A DNA stretch of 64,000 nt, taken from positions 62,001 to 126,000 of the forward strand of contig NZ_SUME01000008.1 of NCBI RefSeq assembly GCF_005048855.1, given 5' to 3'. The stretch is from Sphingobacterium olei. Its GTDB lineage: Bacteria > Bacteroidota > Bacteroidia > Sphingobacteriales > Sphingobacteriaceae. Positions 9,482-17,268 of this stretch are shown one piece after another (positions within the stretch are counted from its first letter, which is position 1; each line of letters begins with the position of its first letter). The notes beneath the pieces are model-generated. The model made no database searches. It had not been told where the DNA came from and worked only from the letters and a program-made list of their open reading frames with translations. Position numbers and translations under genes: made by a program.

Positions 9482-9757
9482 TACCTGCTAACGGACTACA
9501 TCATTACCTCTCATGTAAAATAGTGTAACAACGACACTAAGATTTTAAACTATAACACTATATAATCAAAATAACACATTGTTATTCTTTTGATTATATC
9601 AAATATTTCGATGCGGCTTAGATAGGTTTTATCGCTGTAGTAGTAATGTTGATCTCCTCACACTTTGATTGAAACAAATACATCATGATATTCGTTGAGC
9701 ATAACTAAGGGACATCAATTGTCCGATATTATAAATCACAACAAAAACTATGTTTTT
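9482..9757 (+). promoter_or_regulatory. Regulatory region between the sensor-regulator and susC
   Basis: A 276-bp stretch with two dyads: TAGTGT (9521-9526)/ACACTA (9534-9539), and a larger one at 9561-9598 listed separately. It should contain the susC promoter and the binding site of the upstream regulator. I could not place a convincing -33/-7 pair. Confidence 0.5.
9561..9598. repeat. 38-bp near-perfect dyad upstream of susC
   Basis: TATAATCAAAA (9561-9571) pairs with TTTTGATTATA (9588-9598), and inside it TAACA (9572-9576) pairs with TGTTA (9580-9584), giving 16 bp of pairing with a 3-nt bulge and a 3-nt loop. It is 160 bp upstream of the susC ATG and 80 bp downstream of the regulator stop. 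It could be an operator for a dimeric HTH protein or a weak AT-rich terminator of the regulator gene. Confidence 0.6.
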
Positions 9758-12757
9758 ATGAGGAAATTATCTACATTATTTCTGCTGTTCCTATTCGCTG
9801 ATATAGCATATGGGCAGACGACAGTCAGCGGAATAGTTAAAGACAGTCAGTCTTTAATTGTATTACCGGGGGTGACCGTCAACGTGAAGGGGAAGAACAC
9901 TACGACGCAAACCGACGCGACCGGGAACTTCAGCATCACTGCTGAACCCACTGATGAATTGGTGTTCACCTTTATTGGTTATACACCACAGACAATTGAG
10001 GTGGGCAATCAAACTCAAATAGACGTTTTTCTGGACGATGAAAGCCGTGCGTTGGATGAAATCGTTGTTATCGGCTATGGAACCGCCCAAAAAAGAGATC
10101 TAACCGGTTCGATCGCACAGGTGAAAGGTAGCGAGATTGTAGACCGTCCGGGTACAAATCCGGTAGCCAATTTGCAGGGTAAAGTTGCCGGTTTACAAGT
10201 TACAAACTCGGGAAGACCGGGACAAGAACCGGATATACGAATACGAGGTACAAATTCCATCAATGCGGTAAAGCCATTATATGTAGTGGATGGTTTATTG
10301 AACGACAACATTAACTTCCTGAATCCGGCCGATATCGAAAGTATCGAAGTGCTGAAGGATCCCTCCTCTTTGGCCATCTTTGGTGTTAGGGGTGCTAACG
10401 GCGTGATCGCTGTTACGACCAAAAGAGCCAAAACCGGTCAGTTGAATTTTGAATTTACCTCGAGGCTCGGTATTAAAAATGTCGGACGCCGAATGGATAT
10501 GTTGAACGGCGACCAATTCCGCGAATTATATCAAGAACAACGATTTAATCAAGGTGATTTTCCTTTTAATTACGATAATTGGCAGGCGAATACCAATTGG
10601 CAGGATGAGATTTTCAGAAATGGTATCTTGAACTACAATAACCTAAGTGTAAGCGGTGCTACCGAACGAAATAGTTTCCGGATGGGACTTGGATATTCTG
10701 TTGACGAAGGTATTATTAACCATGAAAAACACAGTCAGATCACACTAAATCTTTCCGATGAGCTGAAGATTACGGATAATTTCCGCACCGGAATTGTTTT
10801 CAACGGCTATCGTGCTCAATTACCACAAGAACGCGGTGTCTTTGGAGCCATTTTGGCTGCACCTATAGCCCCCGTGCTGAACGAAGAATACGGTCTATAT
10901 CACACCATGCCTGAATTTCAACGAGCACAAGTTGGAAATCCCCTTGTAGATATTGAGGATCGGAAAAACACCTATATCGGAAATAATTATCGAGCGGTCA
11001 CGAATGTATATGGAGAGGTGGATTTTCTGTCCAACTTCTCTTTTCGAGTAAATCTATCTGCAGATTATGGCTTTAATCAATTTCGTTCATACCAAGGATT
11101 AGTTTCCGTTTATAATCCCGAAATTGAAGGAGAGGATAAGACAGAACTAATTGGAAATCGTTTAACTTCCGTAAATCAGGAACAAAATACGCATTACAAG
11201 TATCAAACGGATTGGCTTTTAAACTACAAGAACAGCTTCGGTAAACATAACTTGACTGCAACTGCCGGTTATACTACATATATACAGGGCGTTGAAGCAA
11301 TAACCGGGCGTAGAACGCAAGGTGGTGGACTAGAAATCCCGAATGATCCAGATTATTGGTATGTGGGTATTGGTGACGTGAATACGCAAACAGGCGACGG
11401 ATCAGCATCAGAATTTAGAACGCTGTCGTATTTAGCAAGAGCACTTTATAATTACGATGGCAAGTACCTACTTAATGCTTCTTTTCGCCGAGATGGCAGC
11501 TCGGCTTTCGCTAAAAACGGAGAGCCTTGGCAGAATTTTTATGCTTTCGGCGGTGCATGGGTTGTAACTCAAGAGAGCTTTATGCAAGATCAGAGTGTAA
11601 TCAATAACCTAAAATTAAGAGGATCTTGGGGATCATTAGGTAATCAGAATGTCGGTGGTAACCGCTATCCTATGTATCCTCAGCTAGTAGCCGGAAATTC
11701 TGCGGTTTTTGGAGACCAGTTGATCCCAGCCTATGGCCCTCAATACATCCCCGATCCAAATCTGCGTTGGGAACTGGTAAAAAGCTGGGAAGCCGGATTT
11801 GAACTGGCAGCATTTAGAAACCGTTTAAACATTGAAGCGGTATATTATAGTAAGAATACTGATGGTGTTCTCGTGACAGTACCAGGGATATTGGGTAGCT
11901 TACCTGGTCTGAGTAATTTGGGTAATATTGAAAACAAGGGTATTGAAGCTTCGGCAAGATGGAATCAAAGTATTTCGGACGATTGGAATATTTCCTTCGG
12001 AGGTAATATAACCACCGTTAAAAACAAGGTTGTCAAATTATCCAGCGAAGGATATGATATCATAAGTGGTCCGTCACGTACTATCGCTGGTTACCCAATT
12101 GGCTATTTCAGAGGGTACGTACACGATGGAATCTTTCAGACATTGACTGAAGTCGAATCCGCACCTATTAATGGCTTAGGTGGAGGAGCATTTCTGCCTG
12201 GCGACATCCGATTTCGAGATATTGACGGAAACGGAACAATTGATGTGAATGATCGGACAATGATCGGTAACCCTACCCCCGATTTCTATTATGGCTTATC
12301 CCTATCTACTTCATATAAAAACTTCGATTTAGGTTTTGAATTCCAAGGCCTATATGGCAACGAAATTATGCGTACTTGGAATCAAAACCAGTTTGCCACC
12401 TACAATTTCTTAACAGACAGATTAGAACGCTGGAATGGTGTGGGTACAAGCAATTGGGAACCAATCGTACATGAAGGCAGGGCTAATAACAGGCAATACT
12501 CCAGTTATTTCATAGAAGATGGAAGCTTTTTCCGTTTGCGGGATGTAACCTTGGCTTATACGTTTCCACAAGAAGCCATTGGTAAAATCCGACTCAAAAA
12601 CCTTCGAGTTTTTGCGAATGCACAAAATGTATTTACACTTTCAAATAATTCAGGATTTACCCCAGAAATTGGAGGTAGTGCCGTCTCATTCGGAGTGGAC
12701 AATGGTACCTATCCCGTACCCGCAATTTATACATTGGGTCTGAGCCTAAATTTTTAA
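9758..12757 (+). CDS. SusC/RagA family TonB-linked outer membrane transporter
   Basis: A 999-residue TonB-dependent glycan importer. The preferred start is the ATG at 9758, because a clean signal peptide (MRKLSTLFLLFLFADIAYG-Q) begins there; a longer frame back to a TTG at 9695 adds an unlikely tail. Order: carboxypeptidase-regulatory-like beta-sandwich (VSGIVKDSQSL..., about 23-105), TonB-box region around DEIVVIGYGTAQKRD, plug domain (VANLQGKVAGLQV, IRIRGTNSI, YVVDG), then a 22-strand barrel ending YTLGLSLNF. No STN domain, so it is not an anti-sigma-linked type. It pairs with the SusD gene 20 bp downstream to take up oligosaccharides; the GH genes after it suggest beta-1,2-glucan fragments. 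Confidence 0.95.
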   Translation: MRKLSTLFLLFLFADIAYGQTTVSGIVKDSQSLIVLPGVTVNVKGKNTTTQTDATGNFSITAEPTDELVFTFIGYTPQTIEVGNQTQIDVFLDDESRALDEIVVIGYGTAQKRDLTGSIAQVKGSEIVDRPGTNPVANLQGKVAGLQVTNSGRPGQEPDIRIRGTNSINAVKPLYVVDGLLNDNINFLNPADIESIEVLKDPSSLAIFGVRGANGVIAVTTKRAKTGQLNFEFTSRLGIKNVGRRMDMLNGDQFRELYQEQRFNQGDFPFNYDNWQANTNWQDEIFRNGILNYNNLSVSGATERNSFRMGLGYSVDEGIINHEKHSQITLNLSDELKITDNFRTGIVFNGYRAQLPQERGVFGAILAAPIAPVLNEEYGLYHTMPEFQRAQVGNPLVDIEDRKNTYIGNNYRAVTNVYGEVDFLSNFSFRVNLSADYGFNQFRSYQGLVSVYNPEIEGEDKTELIGNRLTSVNQEQNTHYKYQTDWLLNYKNSFGKHNLTATAGYTTYIQGVEAITGRRTQGGGLEIPNDPDYWYVGIGDVNTQTGDGSASEFRTLSYLARALYNYDGKYLLNASFRRDGSSAFAKNGEPWQNFYAFGGAWVVTQESFMQDQSVINNLKLRGSWGSLGNQNVGGNRYPMYPQLVAGNSAVFGDQLIPAYGPQYIPDPNLRWELVKSWEAGFELAAFRNRLNIEAVYYSKNTDGVLVTVPGILGSLPGLSNLGNIENKGIEASARWNQSISDDWNISFGGNITTVKNKVVKLSSEGYDIISGPSRTIAGYPIGYFRGYVHDGIFQTLTEVESAPINGLGGGAFLPGDIRFRDIDGNGTIDVNDRTMIGNPTPDFYYGLSLSTSYKNFDLGFEFQGLYGNEIMRTWNQNQFATYNFLTDRLERWNGVGTSNWEPIVHEGRANNRQYSSYFIEDGSFFRLRDVTLAYTFPQEAIGKIRLKNLRVFANAQNVFTLSNNSGFTPEIGGSAVSFGVDNGTYPVPAIYTLGLSLNF

Positions 12758-12777
12758 CCCATTAGCAAGATATAGAT

Positions 12778-14271
12778 ATGAAAACGAAATATAACACGAT
12801 ACTCCTGATAGCTTTATGTTTGATTGGAACGATAGTTTTAAACAGTTGTAGCAAAGACTGGTTGGATATAAAACCAAAAGGCCGATTTACGGAAGAGGAT
12901 CTCCCTGAAGGATCTTTAGAAGGACAAGTATTTGCTGCGTACGCAGGTTTGCGAAGTGAGGCGACAAGTGGTCTACCATACGTGGCAGTCCATAATATAC
13001 GTTCCGATGATGCGCATCTAGGAAGTAACTCGGGTGATTACGCCGCAGCTGGTCCAATATACGATGAATTTAACTACCCCTTATCACATTGGTTAACAGA
13101 TAGCTATTGGACAGGGCACTACGGTTTAATAAATTCTGCAAATAATGTTATCGCTGCCGCAGATTCTATTGAAACCGTAGGTGAAATGACTTTTATTAAC
13201 GTTGGTGAGGCTAAATTTTTGCGTGCTTGGGCCTATTTCAACTTAGTACGCACCTTTGGAGAAGTTCCATTAATTGATTTCCGTATTGTCGATCAAGCTT
13301 CTGCAAATAAACCGAAATCTACGATAGCTGAGATTTATCAGCTGATTGACGCCGACCTGCAGGAAGCTGTCTCCGTACTCCCTGAAACTTGGCCGAATCA
13401 TCCAGGACGATTAACACGTGGAGCAGCTTTAGCGGTACAGACAAAAACTTTTATGGCAAGACAACGTTTCTCAGAAGCGCTCGCATCCGCTAATGCAGTC
13501 ATCAATTCAGAAATATACGATCTTAGTGTACCCTATAATATGATCTTTAGAGAGGAAAGTGAAAACAGTAAAGAGTCCGTATTTGAAATACAGGCACTCG
13601 CTGATGGAGTTCAAAATTTTGGTGTCACATACGCCAGCAGACAGGGCGTGAGGGGCTCGGGACTACTAAATTTGGGCTGGGGATGGAATATTCCGCATCA
13701 AAGGTTACTAGACGCATTTGAAGAAAATGACCCGCGAAAAGATGTTACTGTTCTCTACAGCGGTATGAGAAATGAACCTTACGGAGAGGTACTGCCGACA
13801 GATCTACCACGTGCTTATTGGAATAAAAAAGTATATACGAATCCAAACTTACGCGTACGATATGGCAGCCAATCTGGAAATTGGTTTAACGTACGCATTA
13901 TTCGCTATTCGGATGTTGTTCTATTAGCTGCTGAAGCGGCAAATGAAGTGGGTGGCGAGGCGAATATAGACTTAGCGCTGGAATATTTGGAACAGGTGAG
14001 AGGACGGGCAAGAGGGACAAACAGTTTAGTACTACCAACTGTAACTACACGCAACCAATCGGAACTGCGTGAAGCGATACGCCATGAGCGTCAAGTGGAA
14101 TTGGGCATGGAAAATGAACGCTTCTTTGATCTGGTCCGCTGGGGCATCGATGTAGAAACCATGCATGCAGCTGGCCATATCAACTATCAGTTGCGAAACC
14201 GCTTCTTCCCTATTCCACAACCGGAAATCGACCGTTCAGCTGGGGTATTGATACAAAATCCTAACTATTAA
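12778..14271 (+). CDS. SusD/RagB family glycan-binding surface lipoprotein
   Basis: 497 residues with an SPII signal (lipobox LNSC, Cys24), then the SusD-typical start SKDWLDIKPKG. The N-terminal TPR-like helices include VGEAKFLRAWAYFNLVRTFG, a hallmark of the family, and the C-terminal part contains IRHERQVELGMENERFFDLVRWG and ends with the usual FPIPQPEID...QNPNY. It caps the SusC barrel at the cell surface and binds the glycan before import. It sits in an operon with susC upstream (20 bp) and the DUF4886 gene downstream (23 bp). Confidence 0.95.
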   Translation: MKTKYNTILLIALCLIGTIVLNSCSKDWLDIKPKGRFTEEDLPEGSLEGQVFAAYAGLRSEATSGLPYVAVHNIRSDDAHLGSNSGDYAAAGPIYDEFNYPLSHWLTDSYWTGHYGLINSANNVIAAADSIETVGEMTFINVGEAKFLRAWAYFNLVRTFGEVPLIDFRIVDQASANKPKSTIAEIYQLIDADLQEAVSVLPETWPNHPGRLTRGAALAVQTKTFMARQRFSEALASANAVINSEIYDLSVPYNMIFREESENSKESVFEIQALADGVQNFGVTYASRQGVRGSGLLNLGWGWNIPHQRLLDAFEENDPRKDVTVLYSGMRNEPYGEVLPTDLPRAYWNKKVYTNPNLRVRYGSQSGNWFNVRIIRYSDVVLLAAEAANEVGGEANIDLALEYLEQVRGRARGTNSLVLPTVTTRNQSELREAIRHERQVELGMENERFFDLVRWGIDVETMHAAGHINYQLRNRFFPIPQPEIDRSAGVLIQNPNY

Positions 14272-14294
14272 TAACACTGATAAAGAATAAAAAG

Positions 14295-15785
14295 ATGAAA
14301 AAACACATATATCTAGCTTTAGTTTTGCTTATCTGCAGTATTGGCGGAATAGCACTTAGCTCGTCGTGCCAAAAAATGGAACGGCCAGAAATGAATATTA
14401 TACCAGATCCAGCTGATGATGGTACCATACGCGTGTTGACAATCGGCAACAGCTTCTCGGAAGACGCAGTTGAGAATTACCTTTATGACCTCGCTAAAGC
14501 GGAGGATATCCCAATCGTTATTGGGAATCTTTACATCGGGGGTGCGCCACTCGAAATTCATCAAAAAAATGTGATGGAAAATAACGGCGCATATAGTTTT
14601 CGTAAAATCGATCGCGCCGGAAACAAAACCACCGTGGCAAGTACCTCCATCGCAACTGCGTTGGCGAGCGAAAGATGGACACACATCAGTTTCCAACAAG
14701 AAAGTTCAAACTCGGGAATGTATGATAGCTGGGTAGAGCCCTTACCTATTGTATATGATTATGTCGCCGCAAGGGCCACCAAGAATAATCCTGATGTTAA
14801 ATTCCTATTGCATCAAACTTGGGCTTACGCTCAGAATTCGACACACACCGGGTTTGCAAACTATGGTAACAACCAAATGGCCATGTATGAGGCGATCATA
14901 GATGCTGTAAACCGTGCTAAAGAACTTGTCGCTATTGATCTTGTTGTGCCTGCCGGAACAGCTATCCAGAACGGAAGAACGTCGGTGGTAGAAGATAATT
15001 TTACACGCGATGGATACCATTTAAATTTGTCTATAGGTCGGTATACGGCGGCATGTACCTGGTTTGAAGCGTTGATCGGCAAAAGCGCAATCGGAAATTC
15101 ATTTAAACCTACGGGAATGTCTGATTTTGAAGCCGAAATAGCACAAAACGCAGCACACACGGCTATTACAAAGCCGTTAGAGGTAACACCTATGACCGAC
15201 TTTCAAGGTGGCAACTCTGGTCCATTGGAAAGCGCTGTATTGCTGGATTTCGGAAATAACTTGGCATCGGAAAACTGGAACCATATCAATTCCTTTTTAG
15301 CAGGAACGCGTATCAACTTAAAAGACAGCTTGGGCTCTTATGTTGGAATCGCGCTGGAAATAACGGAACGTTTTAATGGCGTAAACGCAGACGGACCTTC
15401 GTCATCTGAGGCGTTCGATAATATGCCTTCGAATGTATCAAAATATTCTTATTTCGGAAATTCAAAAGGCCCCTTCAATGGTATAACTGTTCTGAAAAGC
15501 GTATTCGACATATCCGGACTTGATCCAAACTTGACCTACAACTTATGCTTCTTTGGATCTAGAGGAGGCGTATCAGACAATCGAGAAACAAAATATACTT
15601 CTAAAGGCACCAATGAGGTTAGCGTAAGTCTGAATACTTCTAATAACGTCAGTAATAAAGTATGTGCTAACGGAATAACACCGAATGCGGAAGGAACGAT
15701 AACAGTTACGGTCACGTCGGGTGAAAACAACACAAATGGATCTGGCTTTTATTATTTATCGGCTGCAAGACTAACATCGAATTAA
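14295..15785 (+). CDS. DUF4886-like SGNH-fold lipoprotein with C-terminal beta-sandwich
   Basis: 496 residues. Lipobox LSSSC (Cys25). Residues about 45-290 match the DUF4886/SGNH hydrolase type: the nucleophile block TIGNSFSEDA (Ser53) and the distal catalytic pair in RDGYHLN (Asp239, His242). Residues about 305-496 form a separate all-beta module (begins VLLDFGNN, ends FYYLSAARL), probably carbohydrate-binding or malectin-like. SGNH enzymes hydrolyse esters, so inside this glycan locus it may remove ester substituents from the polysaccharide; this is inference. It is the third gene of the sus operon and is followed by a hairpin before the GH144-like gene. Confidence 0.8.
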   Translation: MKKHIYLALVLLICSIGGIALSSSCQKMERPEMNIIPDPADDGTIRVLTIGNSFSEDAVENYLYDLAKAEDIPIVIGNLYIGGAPLEIHQKNVMENNGAYSFRKIDRAGNKTTVASTSIATALASERWTHISFQQESSNSGMYDSWVEPLPIVYDYVAARATKNNPDVKFLLHQTWAYAQNSTHTGFANYGNNQMAMYEAIIDAVNRAKELVAIDLVVPAGTAIQNGRTSVVEDNFTRDGYHLNLSIGRYTAACTWFEALIGKSAIGNSFKPTGMSDFEAEIAQNAAHTAITKPLEVTPMTDFQGGNSGPLESAVLLDFGNNLASENWNHINSFLAGTRINLKDSLGSYVGIALEITERFNGVNADGPSSSEAFDNMPSNVSKYSYFGNSKGPFNGITVLKSVFDISGLDPNLTYNLCFFGSRGGVSDNRETKYTSKGTNEVSVSLNTSNNVSNKVCANGITPNAEGTITVTVTSGENNTNGSGFYYLSAARLTSN

Positions 15786-15793
15786 TCTCATTC

Positions 15794-15815
15794 TGGCCTT
15801 CCTTGGGGAAGGCCA
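15794..15815 (+). terminator. Intercistronic hairpin between the DUF4886 and GH144-like genes
   Basis: TGGCCTTCC (15794-15802), loop TTGG, GGAAGGCCA (15807-15815), then TTTAAC. The stem is strong but the U-tract is poor, so it may be a partial terminator or an mRNA stability element that lowers expression of the two hydrolase genes relative to susCD. Confidence 0.5.
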
Positions 15816-15830
15816 TTTAACAATATATCT

Positions 15831-17177
15831 ATGCTAATACATCGTTTTATATTTTTTTTATGCTGTTTATCATTGTTTGCATGTGTTAACAAACCAACGG
15901 AAAACAAAACGAATGATCATAAACTCTCCGACGATTCGCTACTGACCCTAATCCAAAAACAAACTTTTCAATATTTTTGGGAGGGTGCCGAGCCTACCTC
16001 TGGCCTAGCTCGGGAACGAATTCATATTGATGGTGAATATCCACAAAATGATCAGAACGTCATCACTATAGGCGGTAGTGGTTTTGGAATCATGACTCTT
16101 CTCGTAGGTATTGAAAATAGATACATCAGTGTCGCCGAAGGACAAGAAAGATTAGCACACATCGTAGAATATCTGGGGGAAATAGAAAGGTTTCATGGCG
16201 TATGGTCCCATTGGTATTTTGGTGATACGGGCAAACCGAAAGCATTCAGCCAAAATGATGATGGTGGCGACCTTGTCGAAACTGCTTTTATGGCGCAAGC
16301 ATTAATCTGTGTAAGGGAATATTACAAAGATGGCACGCAGGATCAACAGCGGATTGCACAAAAAGCAGATCAACTATGGAAAGACATTAATTGGGATTTC
16401 TACCGTAATGGTAAGGATGTGCTATTTTGGCATTGGAGTCCAAAATATGCGTGGGGCATGAATCATGCTATACAGGGATATGATGAAGGGTTGATAACGT
16501 ATATTCTTGCCGCTTCTTCTCCTACTCATCCTATTCCGGCATCGACCTACCACAAGGGATGGGCAAGGGATGGTCAAATATCGTCTACTATCAGCAAATA
16601 CGAGATTCCTACCATATTGAAACACAATTCGAAAACCGGCGAGGTCGGTCCTCTTTTTTGGCAGCATTACTCCTACTTGGGGCTAAGTCCTAAAGGATTA
16701 AAAGACAAATATGCTAATTATTGGGATGCGGCAGTGAACCATACCAAAATCCATATTGAACATGCGAAGAAAAATCCGAAACAATATGTGGGATATGGAG
16801 CGGATAAAGGCTGGGGACTTACGGCTAGCTATTCGGTAAAAGGCTATAACGCGCACCACCCCGATAATGATCACGGCGTTATATCACCAACCGCCGCCCT
16901 TTCTTCTATTGCATATACACCGAAAGAAAGCATGTCCTTCGCACAGTACCTTTATCAGCACTTGGGCGACAAAGTTTGGGGGAAATATGGTTTCTATGAC
17001 GCATATAGCGAGACCGAAAACTGGTTTCCGCAGCGATACCTAGCAATCGATCAAGGCCCTATCGTGGTGATGATAGAAAACTATCGATCTGGATTGATAT
17101 GGAATTTGTTTATGAATGCCCCAGAGATACAGGCTGGATTAAAAAAACTGGATTTTGAGAGTCCGTATTTGAAGTAG
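15831..17177 (+). CDS. GH144-like (glucoamylase_2-type) lipoprotein, probable endo-beta-1,2-glucanase
   Basis: 448 residues with an SPII signal (lipobox SLFAC, Cys18). The body is an (alpha/alpha)6 barrel of the type often annotated as glucoamylase (PF10091), the family in which GH144 beta-1,2-glucanases were described. Visible features: TFQYFWEGAEPTSGLARER at 45-63, an acidic cluster NDDGGDLVET (D143, D147, E150), E219 in NHAIQGYDEG, and GLTASYS/ISPTAALSSIAYTP near the C-terminus. Length is about that of characterised Bacteroidota GH144 enzymes. As a surface or periplasmic lipoprotein it would cut beta-1,2-glucan into short sophoro-oligosaccharides for the GH3 enzyme. The family call is fairly good; the exact linkage is inference. 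Confidence 0.78.
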   Translation: MLIHRFIFFLCCLSLFACVNKPTENKTNDHKLSDDSLLTLIQKQTFQYFWEGAEPTSGLARERIHIDGEYPQNDQNVITIGGSGFGIMTLLVGIENRYISVAEGQERLAHIVEYLGEIERFHGVWSHWYFGDTGKPKAFSQNDDGGDLVETAFMAQALICVREYYKDGTQDQQRIAQKADQLWKDINWDFYRNGKDVLFWHWSPKYAWGMNHAIQGYDEGLITYILAASSPTHPIPASTYHKGWARDGQISSTISKYEIPTILKHNSKTGEVGPLFWQHYSYLGLSPKGLKDKYANYWDAAVNHTKIHIEHAKKNPKQYVGYGADKGWGLTASYSVKGYNAHHPDNDHGVISPTAALSSIAYTPKESMSFAQYLYQHLGDKVWGKYGFYDAYSETENWFPQRYLAIDQGPIVVMIENYRSGLIWNLFMNAPEIQAGLKKLDFESPYLK

Positions 17178-17268
17178 TAATTACCTCGAAGCGCTTTAGA
17201 ATATATTAATGATAACCGAGCTTGCCCGCCTCACAGCGAGCAAGAAAGCTCAAGTAGTACTTAGACAG

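Noticed and set aside
9695..9757. Longer SusC start at TTG 9695
   Set aside because: It adds 21 hydrophilic residues before a clean signal peptide that starts with the ATG at 9758.
10075..10516. Antisense ORFs within susC
   Set aside because: They mirror the strongly coding plus-strand SusC sequence and have no features of their own.
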